A stretch of DNA of 64,000 bases from Streptomyces sp. NBC_00572 (GCF_026341815.1 NZ_JAPENX010000001.1:3472001-3536000), one strand, 5' to 3'; shown: positions 1 through 9,458, counted from the first letter of the stretch. The notes: generated from the sequence alone by a model not told the origin. Numbers and translations are program-made.

Positions 1-1336
1 CGTCCAGGAGCCCGTTCCAGGTGATGAGGGCGGGGGAGGACGGCTGGGTCAGACGCTGGGTGAACTTCTTGCCGGTCGGGCCGTGCGTGAGGGTGAAGTC
101 CACGACCACGTTGGTGCGGGACAGGCTCCAACGCATCGGGACCGTGGTGCCGTTCCTGTCGAGGTCCACCACCGTCGGGACGTTGTCGACGGTCACCCGG
201 ACGGACGTCGGCTGCCCGGTCGTCGCGACCTGGGTGATGTACGGTTCGCCGCCGAATTCGGTGATCCGGTACAGGCCCTCGCCCTCGGTGGCGGAACCGC
301 CGCGCACGAGCACGCTGCCGTCGGGCGCGACGGCGGAGGAGGTGATGTGGTCGAGGAGCTTGACCTTGGCGGTGCCCGTGAGGGAGCGGGCGGTGAGGGC
401 GTGCAGCGGGTTCGGCGAGGTCGCCGTGGCGCCGCCGGGCAGTCCGTAGAGGAGCCAGTCGCCGACGGTGCCGGCGACGGTGACGTTCTCGTCGGTGCCC
501 AGGGGGAAGCGTGTCGTGGTGTACGCCGTGCGGTTGTACACGGAGGCTTCGGTCGTGCCGTTCGCGCGCTCGGTCCACGCCTGGTACGCCGGGGACACGC
601 TGCCGGTCGCGTTGGCCGCCCACGCGCCCACGGGCTTCGTGTAGTCGTAGAGGCCGAACGGACCGGTGCCGTTCAGCTTGTACGTCGTGGAGAAGTAGCT
701 CGTCGACATCCCGTCGTGCGCCGAGCCGAGGATGAACACCTCGTTGCCGCCGGAACCGAGGATCTTGAAGCCGGTGTTCTGGCTACCGTACGAGATCTTC
801 TGCTTGACGACGGAGTCGTACGGCTTGCTGACCCGGTACAGGTCGAGCTTGCCGCGGGCGTCCGGCTTCGTCGCGAACAGCATCGTGCCGGACGCGCCGA
901 CGAAGACGGCGTCCTCGCCGAGGGCGGTCTTCAGGTCGATGCTCGTGTGGAACGAGCCCGCCCCGTTCATGTCGCGCAGCATGTACGCACGGCCGTCGCC
1001 GGTGACGGCGGTGTCCGAGCCGGTGTCGTAGCCGAACTGGCCGGGCAGCGGGGTGACGGTCCCGTCGGCGATGTTCGTCCAGGCGAAGGTCTTGCCGCCG
1101 GAGCCGTCGGGCCGGGCGGTCAGGAAGCCGTTGGTGCCGGCGCTCACGATCTCGGCGTCCGCCGGGAGCGAGAGCGAGGCCTCGGTCCCGGCCGTGACGT
1201 CGGCGGGCGCGACGGCCGGCGCGAGGGCCGGGGCGGCGAGGGCAGGGGCCGTGACGAGCGTGCCGGCGACAGCGGTGACGGTGGTGACGGTGAGGATGGC
1301 GGCGGCCAGACGGCGGCCGGAGATCAGGTGGGTCAA
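1..1336 (-). CDS. secreted beta-propeller-like protein, paralogue of the next gene (3' end outside window)
   Basis: At least 445 residues are visible with no stop, and the C-terminus lies beyond the window edge. The TTG at 1336 is preferred because AAGGGAAG sits just upstream and an export signal follows (short Arg-containing n-region, Ala/Val-rich core, ALAAPA cleavage-like site). The body is aligned along its length with the protein at 1456-3759: both share a VLVRGGS segment, a VVDLD.NG segment, LSR, TGKK, and a following TW/FDWNG/DGL stretch. The shared part looks like a repeated beta-strand propeller. By analogy the missing part would carry FG-GAP/VCBS repeats. Function is unknown, probably extracellular. 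The two genes are arranged head to tail on the minus strand, so a tandem duplication is the simplest explanation. Confidence 0.8.
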   Translation of the reverse strand, partial: MTHLISGRRLAAAILTVTTVTAVAGTLVTAPALAAPALAPAVAPADVTAGTEASLSLPADAEIVSAGTNGFLTARPDGSGGKTFAWTNIADGTVTPLPGQFGYDTGSDTAVTGDGRAYMLRDMNGAGSFHTSIDLKTALGEDAVFVGASGTMLFATKPDARGKLDLYRVSKPYDSVVKQKISYGSQNTGFKILGSGGNEVFILGSAHDGMSTSYFSTTYKLNGTGPFGLYDYTKPVGAWAANATGSVSPAYQAWTERANGTTEASVYNRTAYTTTRFPLGTDENVTVAGTVGDWLLYGLPGGATATSPNPLHALTARSLTGTAKVKLLDHITSSAVAPDGSVLVRGGSATEGEGLYRITEFGGEPYITQVATTGQPTSVRVTVDNVPTVVDLDRNGTTVPMRWSLSRTNVVVDFTLTHGPTGKKFTQRLTQPSSPALITWNGLLD

Positions 1337-1350
1337 AGGTCTTCCCTTGC

Positions 1351-1392
1351 GGTGATCCGGTGATCCGGTGATCGAGGTGATCGAGGTGGTCG
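1351..1392. repeat. tandem GGTGATC(C/G) octamers between the paralogues
   Basis: Five consecutive 8-9-bp units (GGTGATCC twice, GGTGATCG, then two degenerate copies) lie just upstream of the first gene's start, in the 119-bp spacer between the two paralogues. They could be slippage-prone DNA or a regulator array; nothing else is visible in the spacer. Confidence 0.6.
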
Positions 1393-1455
1393 GGTAGTCC
1401 GGAGATTCGGCGGACCGGAGATTCGGTGATTCAGCGGTTCGGTTGACGAGGGCGA

Positions 1456-3759
1456 TCAGAAGACCGAGTTGAACCGGGCGGCGTCGGAGTGCACGGACGT
1501 GAAGACGCCCGGCCTGAAGGGGTTCGTCGCGTCGCCGGTGCCCGTGTAGAGGCGGGAGCCGGAGGGCCCGGCGGCGTAGAGGTCCACCCGGCCGTCGCGG
1601 TCGGCGTCGCCGGCCGCCACGAGGTGGGTGAAGCCGCCCCAGCCCGTGCCGATCTTCACGCGGGTGGTGAACTTGCCGCTGCCGTCGCCCTGGTAGAGCC
1701 ACAGGACGCCGTAGGTGTCGCGCGCGACGAGGTCGCCCGCGGCCGAGCCGACGAGGTTTCCGACGGCCGTGATCTGGTTGTAGATCCCCCAGCCGCCGCC
1801 GAGCCGGACGCGGGTGGCGAAGGGGGCCTTCCAGTCGCCGGTGCCCCGGTAGTACCAGAGGCTCCCGGAGGTGTCGGTGGCGAGGAGGTCGGACTTCCCG
1901 TCGCCGTCGAGGTCGCTGCCACCGGTGATCTTGTCGTACGCGTTCCAGCCGGAGCCGATCTTCGTGCGGGGTGCGAACGTGCCGTCGCCCTTGCCCAGGT
2001 ACTGCCACAGGACGCCGTCCCTGTCGCGCGCGACCAGGTCGCCGGCCGCACCGCCCGCGAGGTTCCCGACGGCCTCCAGCTGGTTGTAGATCTGCCAGCC
2101 GGTGCCGATCTGAGAGCGCCCGACCGAGTAGACCTCCGAAGAGGCCCAGGTCTTGACGGTGTCGTCGCGGAACAGCCGGCCCGAGGCGTCGCGTGCGAGG
2201 AGATCGGGGCTGCCGTTGTTCGTGTAGTCGTGCGGACCCGCCTTGCGGGCGACCTTGAAGGTGCCGGTCCGTGCGAGGTCCGGGCCGATGCCGTTGAGCG
2301 GCTTGGCCGTCAGCTCCCAGACGTAGTCACCGCCGGGCGCGAAAGCGGCCAGGTCGCCGGAGTTCGGGGCGACCAGACCGTCCCAGTCGAAGGTGACCTT
2401 GCCGCCCGAGAGGCGGAACGAGTAGTCGTGGCCGGAGAAGGACCGCTGCGTCTTCTTGCCGGTGGCGACGTGGCGCAGGGTGACGGTTCCCTCTGCGTTG
2501 TACCGGGACAGGGTCCAGCTGAGGGCGGCCCTGCCGCCGTTCGCGTCGAGGTCGACCACCGGCGGAACGGAGGCGGACGCGAGGTCGAGTTCCGTCTTCC
2601 TGCCGGTGGTGGCGACGCGGGTGGCGACCGGCGTTCCGTCCTCGCCGGGGGCGATCTTGTAGACGCCCTCGCCGCCGTCGGCGAGGGAGCCGCCGCGCAC
2701 GAGGACCGAGCCGTCGGGCGCTGCGGTCATCGAGTCGACGTGGTCCAGGAGCGTGACGGTGCTGCCGGGGGCGGTCAGGGAGCGGGCGACCAGCGGGTGC
2801 TGCGCGGACGGGTACTCGGCGAGACCGCCGCCCTTCTGCACGGTGATCGCCCAGCCGCCGGCGGGGGCGGCGTCGAGACCGGCTCCCGTGAGCGTCGTGC
2901 CCAGCGGGAAGGACGACCGGTCGCCGCCACCGCCGCGCGCGACGGTGACGAGCCGGGCGGCGGTGCCGGTCGGGTTGTCGACCCAGGCGAAGTGGGAGTC
3001 CGTGAGGAAGACGCCGGTCCTGGGGGCGCTGGTGCCCACGGCGACGGTCTCGGCGATCCGGCCGGTGGCCAGGTCGACGGCGGCGAGGTGGTGCTCGGTC
3101 TCGTCGCCGGTACCCCGGGCGTACGCGATCAGCGCCGTGTCCAGGGTGGCGGCCTGGGCGCGGAGGATCCGCGCGTCGGTGGGAAGGGGCACGTCGAGGG
3201 TGATCGTCGAGCCGGTCCCCGTGTTCAGCCTCTTCAGTACGACGTCGACCTCGCCGCTGCTTTCGCGCCGCGTCATGACCAGCGTCCGCCCGGCGACCCC
3301 GGCGAGGGTGTAGCCGCTGCCGCTGATGCCGTACAGGTAGGAGGTGGGGTTGGCCATGTCGCGTACGTAGTAGGTGTCCTGGGTCGCCTTGCGCAGGAAG
3401 ACGACGTCCGAACCACCGCCGAAGTACGCGGTGTCGGCGTCGAGGATCTTCGTGCTGCCGTCCGCGTAACTCGTCCAGCGGTACTCGGAGTTCTCGTTGA
3501 CGGTCCTGCGGCTCAGGAAGCCGGTGGTGCCGGCGCTGAGGACCTGGATGTCGTTGTCGACGGTGATCGAGGCGGTGACCCCGGTCTTCTGCGCGGCGGC
3601 CCGGACGGCCACGGTGGCGGCGGTCGCCGGGGTGACCGTCACGGCCGCACCCGCGGTGACGGCGAGGGCGGCCGGACCGGCCGCCAGGGTGCCGGCGGTG
3701 ACCGCGAGGACAGCGGTGACGGCGGCGACGAGACGACGGGTGGACGAAGGATGCTGCAC
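1456..3759 (-). CDS. secreted FG-GAP/VCBS repeat protein
   Basis: 767 residues. The GTG at 3759 is chosen over an upstream ATG at 3801 because GGGGGGAA precedes it and because it gives a normal signal peptide (RR near the start, long Ala/Val core). The N-terminal ~500 residues form a beta-rich region like that of the upstream paralogue. From about residue 520 there are four FG-GAP/VCBS-type repeats with D.D.DG(R/K).DL or GDLVARD calcium-loop-like cores and a repeated IG(T/S)GW motif. Such repeats form a beta-propeller seen in secreted actinobacterial proteins that bind carbohydrates or cell surfaces. No catalytic motif is visible. Exported binding protein is an inference. Confidence 0.82.
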   Translation of the reverse strand: MQHPSSTRRLVAAVTAVLAVTAGTLAAGPAALAVTAGAAVTVTPATAATVAVRAAAQKTGVTASITVDNDIQVLSAGTTGFLSRRTVNENSEYRWTSYADGSTKILDADTAYFGGGSDVVFLRKATQDTYYVRDMANPTSYLYGISGSGYTLAGVAGRTLVMTRRESSGEVDVVLKRLNTGTGSTITLDVPLPTDARILRAQAATLDTALIAYARGTGDETEHHLAAVDLATGRIAETVAVGTSAPRTGVFLTDSHFAWVDNPTGTAARLVTVARGGGGDRSSFPLGTTLTGAGLDAAPAGGWAITVQKGGGLAEYPSAQHPLVARSLTAPGSTVTLLDHVDSMTAAPDGSVLVRGGSLADGGEGVYKIAPGEDGTPVATRVATTGRKTELDLASASVPPVVDLDANGGRAALSWTLSRYNAEGTVTLRHVATGKKTQRSFSGHDYSFRLSGGKVTFDWDGLVAPNSGDLAAFAPGGDYVWELTAKPLNGIGPDLARTGTFKVARKAGPHDYTNNGSPDLLARDASGRLFRDDTVKTWASSEVYSVGRSQIGTGWQIYNQLEAVGNLAGGAAGDLVARDRDGVLWQYLGKGDGTFAPRTKIGSGWNAYDKITGGSDLDGDGKSDLLATDTSGSLWYYRGTGDWKAPFATRVRLGGGWGIYNQITAVGNLVGSAAGDLVARDTYGVLWLYQGDGSGKFTTRVKIGTGWGGFTHLVAAGDADRDGRVDLYAAGPSGSRLYTGTGDATNPFRPGVFTSVHSDAARFNSVF

Positions 3760-3899
3760 GGTGGATTCCCCCCCAGGACAACCGGGCGTGGCAGACGCCA
3801 CGCCCGGTTGGACTCATGATCGACAGCAGTGGTTGTACGCATGCCTCGAACAAGTGAGCCGATGGGTCGAACTGGCCGGTCAGCCCGGCAGGTTGAACA

Positions 3900-3939
3900 C
3901 GGGTGCGTCGAGCCGGCCGTGCGCGGGTGCGTCGAGCCG
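3900..3939. repeat. direct repeat, 16 bp x 2
   Basis: CGGGTGCGTCGAGCCG occurs at 3900-3915 and again at 3924-3939, an offset of 24 bp. It lies in the 214-bp gap upstream of the FG-GAP gene and behind the DUF664 gene. Exact identity and spacing suggest a binding-site pair or a small duplication. Confidence 0.5.
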
Positions 3940-3973
3940 TACCCCTGCCCGCGCCCCCGTCTCCCCGGCGCCG

Positions 3974-4489
3974 CTACCGCCGCTCCACCGCACCCCGTAC
4001 GAACGCCGCCTGCCCCGCGTGCTGGAGGTCGTCCGCGATCACCGACACCAGCCGGACGCCGAGGGTGACCGGCGGGTCCCAGGCGGCGTCGACGACCCGC
4101 TCCAGGTCCGCGTTGGTCACCGGCCGCACCAGGTCGAGGGTGCGTGCGTGCACCGCGTCGTAGTAGCCGAGCAGCAGCTCCGCCGGGACGCGCACCTTGC
4201 CCACCTGGGCGCTCGTCTGGCCGTAACCGGTCGCCCGCTTTCCGAAGGGCAGCCCGAAGCGGTCCCGCCAGCCGTCCGTGTCCCACAGCTGGTCCGTGTC
4301 GAAGGCGCCCGCGAGGTGATCGTCCTGGATCCGGGTGAGGTGCCAGACCAGCCAGGCGATCGAGTTGGCGTCCGGATCGATCCGGGCGGCGAGCTCGTCC
4401 TCGGTGAGGCCCTCCACGGCCTCGTGGACGACCTCCTGGACCCGGCCGAACGAGTCGGCCAGCAGACCGGCGCTGTTCATGGGGGACAT
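3974..4489 (-). CDS. DinB-superfamily / DUF664 protein (mycothiol-transferase-like)
   Basis: 171 residues. The ATG at 4489 follows a good GAGGAG site at 6-7 nt; a second ATG three codons on is possible. The WLVWHLTRIQDDH segment (residues 47-58) is the helix-2 metal-ligand signature of DUF664/DinB proteins. A C-terminal DDLQHAGQAAFVRG helix supplies the later histidine. Family members are four-helix bundles that bind a divalent metal, and several actinobacterial ones transfer mycothiol or bacillithiol-type thiols to xenobiotics. The substrate here is unknown. The DUF1992 gene lies 33 nt upstream on the same strand, so the two may be cotranscribed. Confidence 0.85.
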   Translation of the reverse strand: MSPMNSAGLLADSFGRVQEVVHEAVEGLTEDELAARIDPDANSIAWLVWHLTRIQDDHLAGAFDTDQLWDTDGWRDRFGLPFGKRATGYGQTSAQVGKVRVPAELLLGYYDAVHARTLDLVRPVTNADLERVVDAAWDPPVTLGVRLVSVIADDLQHAGQAAFVRGAVERR

Positions 4490-4522
4490 GAGGGGCTCCT
4501 CTCGACGGCGAGTGAGCAGGGG

Positions 4523-4924
4523 TTACGCGCTCCGCTCCGCCCGCCACCGCTCGACCGTCGCCTCGACGTCGAACGGCTTCAGGTTCAGCGGGGGACCGGC
4601 CGGCGGGCGCAGCAGGGCCTCGGCGATCCTGGTGTTGATCTCCCCGAGGATCCGGCGGACCTGGCTCTCCGAGACCGCCGCGGCCACCGCCTCCTCCGCG
4701 TCCTCGGCCGCCTTGCGCAGGGCCAGCGACGGCGGCAGCACGGACGCGCCCTCGCGGTGCATCTTGCCCTTGATCCACCACAGTTCGTCATACGGGGCCG
4801 AGTCGTCGGGGAGCGGCTTTCCGAATCCGGACAGACTGCTGAACTCACCACGCTCCGACGCCTCGCGGATCTGCTTGTCCACGAACGATTCGAAGCTGAC
4901 TCCGGGCGGCTTGCGTTCGGTCAT
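4523..4924 (-). CDS. DUF1992 (DnaJ-homologue subfamily C member 28 conserved domain) protein
   Basis: 133 residues, nearly all of it the DUF1992 domain: FESFVDKQIREASERGEF, then the GFGKPLP motif, then a KGKMHREG segment and a C-terminal arginine/tryptophan-rich helix. It is soluble, has no signal peptide and is of unknown function. No Shine-Dalgarno precedes the ATG at 4924; instead TAGTCT ends six bases upstream, which suggests a leaderless transcript. It precedes the DUF664 gene on the same strand. Confidence 0.85.
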   Translation of the reverse strand: MTERKPPGVSFESFVDKQIREASERGEFSSLSGFGKPLPDDSAPYDELWWIKGKMHREGASVLPPSLALRKAAEDAEEAVAAAVSESQVRRILGEINTRIAEALLRPPAGPPLNLKPFDVEATVERWRAERSA

Positions 4925-4930
4925 GTGTCC

Positions 4931-4936
4931 AGACTA
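4931..4936 (-). promoter_or_regulatory. putative -10 (TAGTCT) for a leaderless DUF1992 transcript
   Basis: TANNNT hexamer read on the minus strand, with exactly six bases between it and the ATG. No ribosome site is present. The -35 is not convincing. Confidence 0.4.
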
Positions 4937-5077
4937 CGTAAGCCCGGCCGTACGGGTGTGGTTTCGGCCGTCTACTACGAGACGCGATCTTCCGGCACGC
5001 TGTGGTCCGTTCCACCGCAGTCAACGCGCGTCGACCCTTGTCCCCAGGCCACCGAACCCCCACGTACCGGAGGACGC

Positions 5078-5914
5078 ATGCGTGCCCGGATCACCCCCCT
5101 CGGCACCCTGCTCGCGCTCGTCGCGGGCCTGCTCACCGCGCTCGTCACCACCACCCCCGCCCAGGCCGCGCCGCTCTTCAAGGCGCCCTTCCCCTGCGGT
5201 CAGACCTGGACCTACAGCCACCACTCGGCCGAGGTCCGCCAGGCCCTCGACTTCATCCGCTCCGACGGCGGTACGACCGCCGGCACCCCGGTCCTCGCCT
5301 CGGCGTCCGGCACCGCCTACCGCTACTCCCAGCCCTCCGGCGCGGGCAACTACATCGTGGTCGAGCACGGCGGCGGCTGGAAGACGTACTACTTCCACCT
5401 GAACGCCTACTCCGTCGCCAACGGCGCCCCGGTCGCCCAGGGTCAGCAGATCGGCACCACCGGCAGCACGGGCAACAGCTCCGGCGCCCACATCCACTAC
5501 GAGCAGCTCTACAACGGCGTCGGCCAGCCGATCGTGATCAACGGCGCCTCGCTCGCGCCCTACCCGGGCTCGTACGGCTCCAAGTCCCTGACCAGCGACA
5601 ACGGCTGCTCGGGCGGGGGAGGCGGAAAGTACTGGGTCGACACCTTCGCCAACGCCACCGGCTACGCCCAGGCGAACACCGCCTCCCCGCAGGGCGTGCT
5701 GAACGCCGGCACCAACTACGTCTACTGCAAGGTCTGGGGCCAGGAGATCCGGGACGGCTCCGGGAACTACAACCACTGGTGGCTGAAGACCGACCTCGAC
5801 ACCGTGTACGCCGGGAAGAACGGTCACGGGGCGTACGTGTCCGCGTATTACCTGTCGCGCTGGGGCAACGACGAGGCCCGCGACAACAACGGGACCGTCA
5901 TCCCGAACTGCTGA
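5078..5914 (+). CDS. secreted M23 (LytM/lysostaphin-type) peptidase
   Basis: 278 residues from the ATG at 5078, which follows GGAGG at proper spacing. The signal peptide is residues 1-30 (MRARIT, long Leu/Ala/Val core, AQA). The M23 metal site can be read as H...D in the SHHSAEVRQALDF stretch and as HIH in the SGAHIHYEQL stretch. The latter is preceded by a GxxG-rich beta segment (VAQGQQIGTTGSTGNSS). After a Gly-rich linker (GGGGG) comes an SH3-like C-terminal domain of about 90 residues with paired Trp residues (HWWLKTDLD). These proteins cleave peptide cross-bridges in peptidoglycan or in other bacteria's walls. The gene stands alone and is followed by a strong terminator. Confidence 0.9.
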   Translation: MRARITPLGTLLALVAGLLTALVTTTPAQAAPLFKAPFPCGQTWTYSHHSAEVRQALDFIRSDGGTTAGTPVLASASGTAYRYSQPSGAGNYIVVEHGGGWKTYYFHLNAYSVANGAPVAQGQQIGTTGSTGNSSGAHIHYEQLYNGVGQPIVINGASLAPYPGSYGSKSLTSDNGCSGGGGGKYWVDTFANATGYAQANTASPQGVLNAGTNYVYCKVWGQEIRDGSGNYNHWWLKTDLDTVYAGKNGHGAYVSAYYLSRWGNDEARDNNGTVIPNC

Positions 5915-5954
5915 GACGCCGCCGACAGGCAGGCGAAAGGCAGGGCGAGAAGGC

Positions 5955-5993
5955 AGGAGCCCCGCTCGTGCCGAGGCACGGAGCGGGGCTCCT
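5955..5993 (+). terminator. rho-independent-type hairpin after the M23 peptidase gene
   Basis: A 13-bp perfect stem (AGGAGCCCCGCTC with its complement) separated by 13 bases. It has only a short T tract, as is usual in Streptomyces. It also faces the 3' end of the convergent cold-shock gene and may serve both. Confidence 0.8.
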
Positions 5994-6032
5994 TGGGTAC
6001 TGCTCTAGTCGTGCTTCGCCGACCCAGGCACC

Positions 6033-6236
6033 TTAGGCCGGGGAGACGTTCTCCGCCTGCGGGCCCTTCGGGCCCTGCGTGACGTCGAAGGTCACGAGCT
6101 GGTTCTCCTCGAGCGAACGGAAGCCGTTCGCGTTGATCGCGGAGTAGTGGACGAAGACATCCGGGCCGCCGCCGTCCTGGGCGATGAAGCCGAAGCCCTT
6201 TTCAGCGTTGAACCACTTCACGGTTCCGGTAGCCAT
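6033..6236 (-). CDS. CspA-family cold-shock protein
   Basis: 67 residues starting [18 protein letters not shown] at 6236, with GGAGG nine bases upstream. Upstream in-frame codons are leader RNA, not protein. Both RNP motifs are present (KGFGFI and DVFVHYSAI). It is an OB-fold single-strand RNA/DNA chaperone whose usual size is 65-70 residues. It has no N-terminal extension and no partner gene, and a long 5' leader precedes it. Confidence 0.95.
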   Translation of the reverse strand: MATGTVKWFNAEKGFGFIAQDGGGPDVFVHYSAINANGFRSLEENQLVTFDVTQGPKGPQAENVSPA

Positions 6237-6302
6237 GAGCCCTCCTATGGGCCAAAGGGTCGCCCTGCTCCAGAACCTGCAAACAAGTCTGAAAACTACA
6301 AA

Positions 6303-6330
6303 AGCCTGCGGGTCACATGCTCCGCAGGCT
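6303..6330 (-). promoter_or_regulatory. hairpin in the cold-shock gene leader
   Basis: AGCCTGCGG and its perfect complement CCGCAGGCT enclose a ten-base loop about 65-95 bases upstream of the csp start. Cold-shock genes often have structured, temperature-responsive leaders, so this is a candidate element. It could instead be a terminator-like block. Part of the flanking leader is unusually AT-rich for this genome. Confidence 0.5.
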
Positions 6331-6485
6331 CTGTACTGCAAGGGAAACCAAACTGCAACTTGCGTCGAGCCTAGCACGCAGGTCGCCCGGGACGGTAGAG
6401 GGAAAGATCACGTCACTCGCATGTTTGATCTCGCTCCGTGTGCTGACGGGCGTGCCCCGGCGATGCCCACGGTACGAGACGGGTC

Positions 6486-7370
<885 letters not shown>

Positions 7371-7400
7371 CGGGACGCGCGCGTTCCGGGTTCCCCATTC

Positions 7401-7460
7401 GGCTTCCCGCCGGTGTTCCCGCCGGTCTTCCGGCCGGTCTCCCGTCGATCTCCCGGAGGC
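7401..7460. repeat. imperfect tandem 12-mer repeats between mqnA and mqnC
   Basis: Five consecutive 12-bp units related to GKCTTCCCGCCG begin at 7401, 7413, 7425, 7437 and 7449; further TTCC-containing fragments run to about 7480. The 268-bp gap otherwise holds only a probable promoter for mqnC. Confidence 0.6.
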
Positions 7461-7592
7461 CTTCCGTCGGCTTCCCGGAATTCGCCGTCGCGTCCCCGTT
7501 CGGTAATTCACCCCTTTATCCGTGTCCGGACCGTCCCTATTAACGCCGCGCCCCCGCACGCCACCCGACGGAGGGGCTGAGGAGCGCTGGCG

Positions 7593-7598
7593 TAGGCT
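7593..7598 (+). promoter_or_regulatory. putative -10 (TAGGCT) of mqnC
   Basis: TAGGCT lies about 40 bases before the mqnC start and matches the Streptomyces housekeeping TANNNT consensus. No good -35 is seen. Confidence 0.35.
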
Positions 7599-7638
7599 GG
7601 TTCGGACAGTCAGAACCCCTCCGAAAGGGACACACCCG

Positions 7639-8838
7639 GTGACCGAGAAGGCCGAACTCCAGTCTGTTCTCGACCGCGCTGCCGCGGGTGGCCGGATCAC
7701 CCCCGAGGAGGCGCTCGACCTCTACCGCTCGGCGCCCCTGCACGCCCTCGGCTCCGCCGCCGACGCCGTGCGCCGCCGCCGGTACGCGGGGACCGAGCAC
7801 ATCGCGACGTACATCATCGAGCGGAACATCAACTACACGAACGTCTGCGTGACGGCGTGCAAGTTCTGCGCCTTCTACGCCGCCCCCAAGGACACGAAGA
7901 AGGGCTGGAGCCGCGACCTCGACGACATCCTGCGCCGCTGCGCGGAGACCGTGGAGCTCGGCGGCACCCAGATCATGTTCCAGGGCGGCCACCACCCGGA
8001 CTACGGCGTCGAGTACTACGAGAAGCACTTCGCCGCCATCAAGAAGGACTTCCCGCAGCTGGTCATCCACTCCCTCGGCGCGTCCGAGGTCGAGCACATG
8101 GCCCGGATCAGCGGCGTCTCCGTCGAGGAGGCCATCACCCGCATCCACGCGGCCGGCCTCGACTCCTTCGCGGGCGCCGGCGCCGAACTGCTCCCGGAGC
8201 GGCCGCGCAAGGCCATCGCCCCGCTCAAGGAGAGCGGCGAGCGCTGGCTGGAGATCATGGAGATCGCCCACGGCCTCGGCGTCGAGTCCACCTCCACCAT
8301 GCTGATGGGCACCGGCGAGACCAACGCCGAGCGGATCGAGCACCTGCGCATGATCCGTGACGTGCAGGACCGGACGGGCGGCTTCCGGGCCTTCATCCCG
8401 TACACGTACCAGCCCGAGAACAACCACCTCAAGGGACGCACGCAGGCCACGCTCCTGGAGTACCTGCGGATGATCGCCATCAGCCGGCTGTTCCTCGACA
8501 ACGTCGCCCACATCCAGGGCTCGTGGCTCACCACGGGCAAGGAGATCGGCCAGCTCACCCTGCACTACGGCGCGGACGACCTCGGCTCGATCATGCTGGA
8601 GGAGAACGTCGTCTCCTCGGCCGGTGCCAAGCACCGCTCCAACCTGCGCGAGATGATCGACATGATCCGCACCGCGGACCGCGTCCCGGCGCAGCGCAGC
8701 ACCACGTACGAGCACCTCGTCGTCCACACCGACCCGGCGAACGACCCGGTCGACGAGCGCGTCGCCTCGCACATCTCGTCCACGGCGATCGAGGGCGGCA
8801 CGGCGCACCCCGAGCTCAAGCTCCTCGACGCCAACTGA
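7639..8838 (+). CDS. mqnC: cyclic dehypoxanthine futalosine synthase MqnC (radical SAM)
   Basis: 399 residues from the GTG at 7639, preceded by GAAAGGG. The enzyme is a radical-SAM cyclase that converts dehypoxanthine futalosine to its cyclic form. The [4Fe-4S]/SAM motif CVTACKFC has cysteines 70, 74 and 77 (CxxxCxxC). It is followed by MFQGGHHPDYG (a GGxxP-like SAM contact) and SLGASEVEHMA. Length and the conserved NINYTNVC and HIQGSW segments fit MqnC rather than MqnE. The short amidohydrolase-like gene starts seven bases after its stop and is very probably cotranscribed. Confidence 0.95.
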   Translation: MTEKAELQSVLDRAAAGGRITPEEALDLYRSAPLHALGSAADAVRRRRYAGTEHIATYIIERNINYTNVCVTACKFCAFYAAPKDTKKGWSRDLDDILRRCAETVELGGTQIMFQGGHHPDYGVEYYEKHFAAIKKDFPQLVIHSLGASEVEHMARISGVSVEEAITRIHAAGLDSFAGAGAELLPERPRKAIAPLKESGERWLEIMEIAHGLGVESTSTMLMGTGETNAERIEHLRMIRDVQDRTGGFRAFIPYTYQPENNHLKGRTQATLLEYLRMIAISRLFLDNVAHIQGSWLTTGKEIGQLTLHYGADDLGSIMLEENVVSSAGAKHRSNLREMIDMIRTADRVPAQRSTTYEHLVVHTDPANDPVDERVASHISSTAIEGGTAHPELKLLDAN

Positions 8839-8845
8839 CCCGCCC

Positions 8846-9445
8846 GTGCTGACGATCCACGTCGCCGAGGCGACGCCCGAGACGGCCGTCCTGGTCGACG
8901 GCGACCGCATCGCCGCCGTCGGCCCGTACGAGGACCTGACCGCCGTCCGCCCCGAGGTACGGGTGCGCCGGTGGCCCGGCATCCTCACGCCCGGACTCCT
9001 CAACCCGTACGGCCCCGAACTGCTCGAAGGCATGTACCACCCGGACCCCCGGGAGGCCGAGGGGTTCGGCACCGAGCCGATCACCGGCGAGCGGGCGCAG
9101 CGGATCTTCCGCATGGACGCCTCGCGGCGCGGTGCCTCCGCACGCCGCGGCGTGCAGCGGCTCCTCGCCCACGGGACGGTCGCCGTCGCCGGCGAACTGC
9201 GCGACCGGGCCGCCGTGGACGCGGTGCGCCGGGCCGGTCTCGCCGTCGGCCGCCGTCCGGAGAGGCTCGCCGGCGGCCCGTCCTTCTCGCCGGCGCCGAT
9301 GGTGCTCCTGCCCGGCCTGATCCCGGGCGGCCCGGCCCGTTTCGCCGTCTTCGACGTCCCCGACCGGGCCGCTCTGGTCCGCCTCGGTCCTTCGACCTGC
9401 GTCGCCACCGTCATCGGCGGGCGGCTGGTCTACCGCGCCCGCTGA
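8846..9445 (+). CDS. imidazolonepropionase-like composite-domain protein, no metal site
   Basis: 199 residues beginning at the GTG seven bases after mqnC. The N-terminal beta-sandwich strands (VDGDRIAAVGPYEDL) and C-terminal strands (FDVPD..., VIGGRLVYR) match the composite domain of amidohydrolases. At the place where active enzymes read PG(L/F)xNxHxH, this one has TPGLLNPYGPEL, so both metal-binding histidines are gone. Most of the TIM barrel is absent: family enzymes have 400 or more residues. It is probably not a hydrolase. The position suggests a role in menaquinone synthesis, such as a binding or scaffold protein; that is inference. The next gene is convergent, 13 bp away. Confidence 0.75.
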   Translation: MLTIHVAEATPETAVLVDGDRIAAVGPYEDLTAVRPEVRVRRWPGILTPGLLNPYGPELLEGMYHPDPREAEGFGTEPITGERAQRIFRMDASRRGASARRGVQRLLAHGTVAVAGELRDRAAVDAVRRAGLAVGRRPERLAGGPSFSPAPMVLLPGLIPGGPARFAVFDVPDRAALVRLGPSTCVATVIGGRLVYRAR

Positions 9446-9458
9446 CGGTCGACGCGGA

